DNA from: Methanobacteriota archaeon
Lineage (GTDB): Archaea > Thermoplasmatota > Thermoplasmata > RBG-16-68-12
Direction of reading: 5' to 3'
DNA length: 6,106 nt
Assembly: GCA_005878415.1 (NCBI GenBank)
Contig: VBMM01000044.1
Coordinates: 1 to 6,106, forward strand
The notes under the pieces were generated by a model that ran no database searches, had not been told where the DNA came from, and saw only the letters and a program-made list of their open reading frames with translations. A program made the position numbers and the translations under genes. Shown here one piece after another: positions 4,859-6,106 of this stretch; position 1 is the first letter of the stretch, and each line of letters opens with the position of its first letter.

Positions 4859-6106
4859 GCGAGGACTTCCGCTCGCGACTCCTGGTTCGGGGTCATCGTG
4901 ACGCGGATCCGGCCGGGGAACCGGTCCGCGACCTCCGCGAGGTGCGTGATCAGGATGACCTTCTCAAAGACCTCCCCCATCCGCAGGAGCTTCTGGACGA
5001 ACAGTTCCCGCGAGACCTCCGTGTCCAGGGATCCGAGGTCCCCTTCGTCGATGAACAGCGTCTTCATCCGGCCGAACGTGCGGCCGATCTGCGGCATCGA
5101 GGCGAGTTCCCGCGCGATCGCGAAGCGCAATGCCGCGTTGATCTGCGTCTTCTCGCCGCCGCTAAACTCGGCCACGTCGTGCCACTGTCCGTCGACGCCC
5201 TGGACTAAGATGCGGATGCCGTGGCCACGGCCCTCTTCGTACGTCTCGAGGCGGATGCGGCCGAACCGGCCGTCCGTGAGTTCGGAGAGGTTCTTTGAGG
5301 CCTCGATCTCTAGTTCCGGCAAGAGTTGGTCGACCGCGTACATCACGACGCCGCGTTTGTGGAAGACGCGGTTCACCAGGACATCGTAGATCTCGAGTTC
5401 CCCGCGAAGCGATTCTCGTTGTCGCTGCGATTCCTTCAACTTCTTCGCGTCCGCCTCGAGGACGACGATCTGGTCCTTCAAGGCGGTCGCTTGTCCCTCG
5501 AGCAGATGCCATGCCTTCCGTTCTCCGTCGAGTTCTCCCTGGAGAGCTTCGAGCTTTGCCTTCGTGCCGGCGAACGTCTCTTCCGACGGTCGCAGGTCGG
5601 CGAGTTCCGTTTCGAGGTTCGCTCGTTCCGTCTCGAGCGCCTTCCGCTGCACCTCGAGGTCCGTGAGCCGCGCGCCCACGTCGCCTACCTGCCGCAGGAG
5701 GACGGCGAGCTCATCGAGCCGCTTCCGCCATGCCGCCTTTTCCAGGACGGAATGGCTGACCAATTCGAGACGCTTCTCGTCCCGCTCCATGAACGGCACC
5801 GCGTCGAGCTGCCGCAGCGCCTCGATCTTCGCATCATCGAGGGGCTGGATGAGCCGATGGCTGTCGTCCGCCTCGTGCCGCAGGTCGTCCTTCAGCTGCT
5901 CGAGCTGCCGCTTGTATTCCGTCAAGACGAACGAATCCTGGTCGATCGAAGCGACCTTCTCGTGCACTCGGGCGAGGGCCTTCTCCGCGCGGGCTTGCTC
6001 CTCGCTGAGCTCCCGCACCAGGTCGACGCGGTCCGCGAGCCATGCCAGCTCGCGGGCGATTCGCGTCACCCGTTCTTCCAGTCGTCCCTCGTCCCGGAGG
6101 GAGCTG
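4855..6106 (-). CDS. rad50: Rad50/SbcC-like DNA repair ATPase, C-terminal part (5' end outside window)
   Basis: Rad50 is the SMC-like ATPase partner of Mre11 that binds and tethers broken DNA ends. About 416 residues are visible and the frame stays open through base 6106, so the N-terminal Walker A and the start are missing. From the right edge down to about 5390 the protein is a long charged heptad coiled coil. The C-terminal ATPase lobe then follows, with the ABC signature EFSGGEKTQINAALRFA (about 5169-5119), Walker B plus D-loop KTLFIDEGDLGSLD (about 5064-5023), and the H-loop His in VILITHLAEV (about 4959-4930). DEGxxGSLD is closer to SbcC-type proteins than to the DEPT form of many archaeal Rad50s. 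The visible part contains no cysteine, so any zinc hook must lie upstream. The GTG at 6069 is not the real start, because open codons continue beyond it. The stop overlaps the nurA start. Mre11 would be expected just upstream. Confidence 0.93.
   Translation of the reverse strand, partial: SSLRDEGRLEERVTRIARELAWLADRVDLVRELSEEQARAEKALARVHEKVASIDQDSFVLTEYKRQLEQLKDDLRHEADDSHRLIQPLDDAKIEALRQLDAVPFMERDEKRLELVSHSVLEKAAWRKRLDELAVLLRQVGDVGARLTDLEVQRKALETERANLETELADLRPSEETFAGTKAKLEALQGELDGERKAWHLLEGQATALKDQIVVLEADAKKLKESQRQRESLRGELEIYDVLVNRVFHKRGVVMYAVDQLLPELEIEASKNLSELTDGRFGRIRLETYEEGRGHGIRILVQGVDGQWHDVAEFSGGEKTQINAALRFAIARELASMPQIGRTFGRMKTLFIDEGDLGSLDTEVSRELFVQKLLRMGEVFEKVILITHLAEVADRFPGRIRVTMTPNQESRAEVLA

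Noticed and set aside
5258..5274. Palindrome-like GGCCGAACCGGCC stretch
   Set aside because: It lies inside the conserved rad50 coding sequence (the GRFGRIRLE region) and is explained by codon choice in GC-rich DNA.
1..6106. CRISPR array, tRNA or rRNA genes, insertion sequence
   Set aside because: I saw no spaced direct repeats, no tRNA-like cloverleaf or rRNA sequence, and no transposase motifs or terminal repeats.

Overview
The window looks like a GC-rich archaeal chromosome segment. The evidence is a rad50-nurA-herA run (the archaeal double-strand-break resection set), a TATA box placed for a leaderless transcript, and a small winged-helix protein of the archaeal HTH_45 type. The combination fits a high-GC euryarchaeote, perhaps of the Thermoplasmatota, but the lineage is an inference and cannot be fixed from 6.1 kb.

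Layout. At the left edge, bases 1-52 on the minus strand may be the first codons of a HAD-like hydrolase that continues out of the window. Diverging from it, on the plus strand, are a multi-pass membrane protein of unknown function (106-1284) and, 3 nt later, a winged-helix regulator (1288-1584), probably one transcript. Converging on these is a minus-strand membrane protein of the DUF4203/TM7S3-TM198-like type (1601-2218), only 16 bp away tail to tail. The rest, 2277-6106, is a minus-strand operon read right to left: the C-terminal part of Rad50 (start off the window), NurA nuclease, then HerA helicase. The Rad50/NurA and NurA/HerA junctions are both 4-nt ATGA overlaps, so translation is probably coupled. 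Mre11 would be expected beyond base 6106.

Function. Mre11-Rad50 opens and processes DNA ends. The HerA hexamer pumps duplex DNA into the NurA nuclease dimer to make 3' overhangs for recombination.

Main anomalies. (1) nurA carries an in-frame TAA (4460-4462) with the reading frame unchanged on both sides. By motif spacing the stop falls at or next to the position of the catalytic motif II glutamate. The gene is therefore a nonsense pseudogene, a sequencing or assembly error, or a truly split or recoded nuclease. (2) The 58-bp gap between herA and the DUF4203 gene packs a hairpin plus T-tract terminator whose T-tract is also the next gene's TATA box, followed by a perfect 6-bp inverted repeat just before the start codon. 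I see no clearly new defence or mobile system, no RNA gene and no CRISPR array. No stretch over 300 bases lacks a gene.
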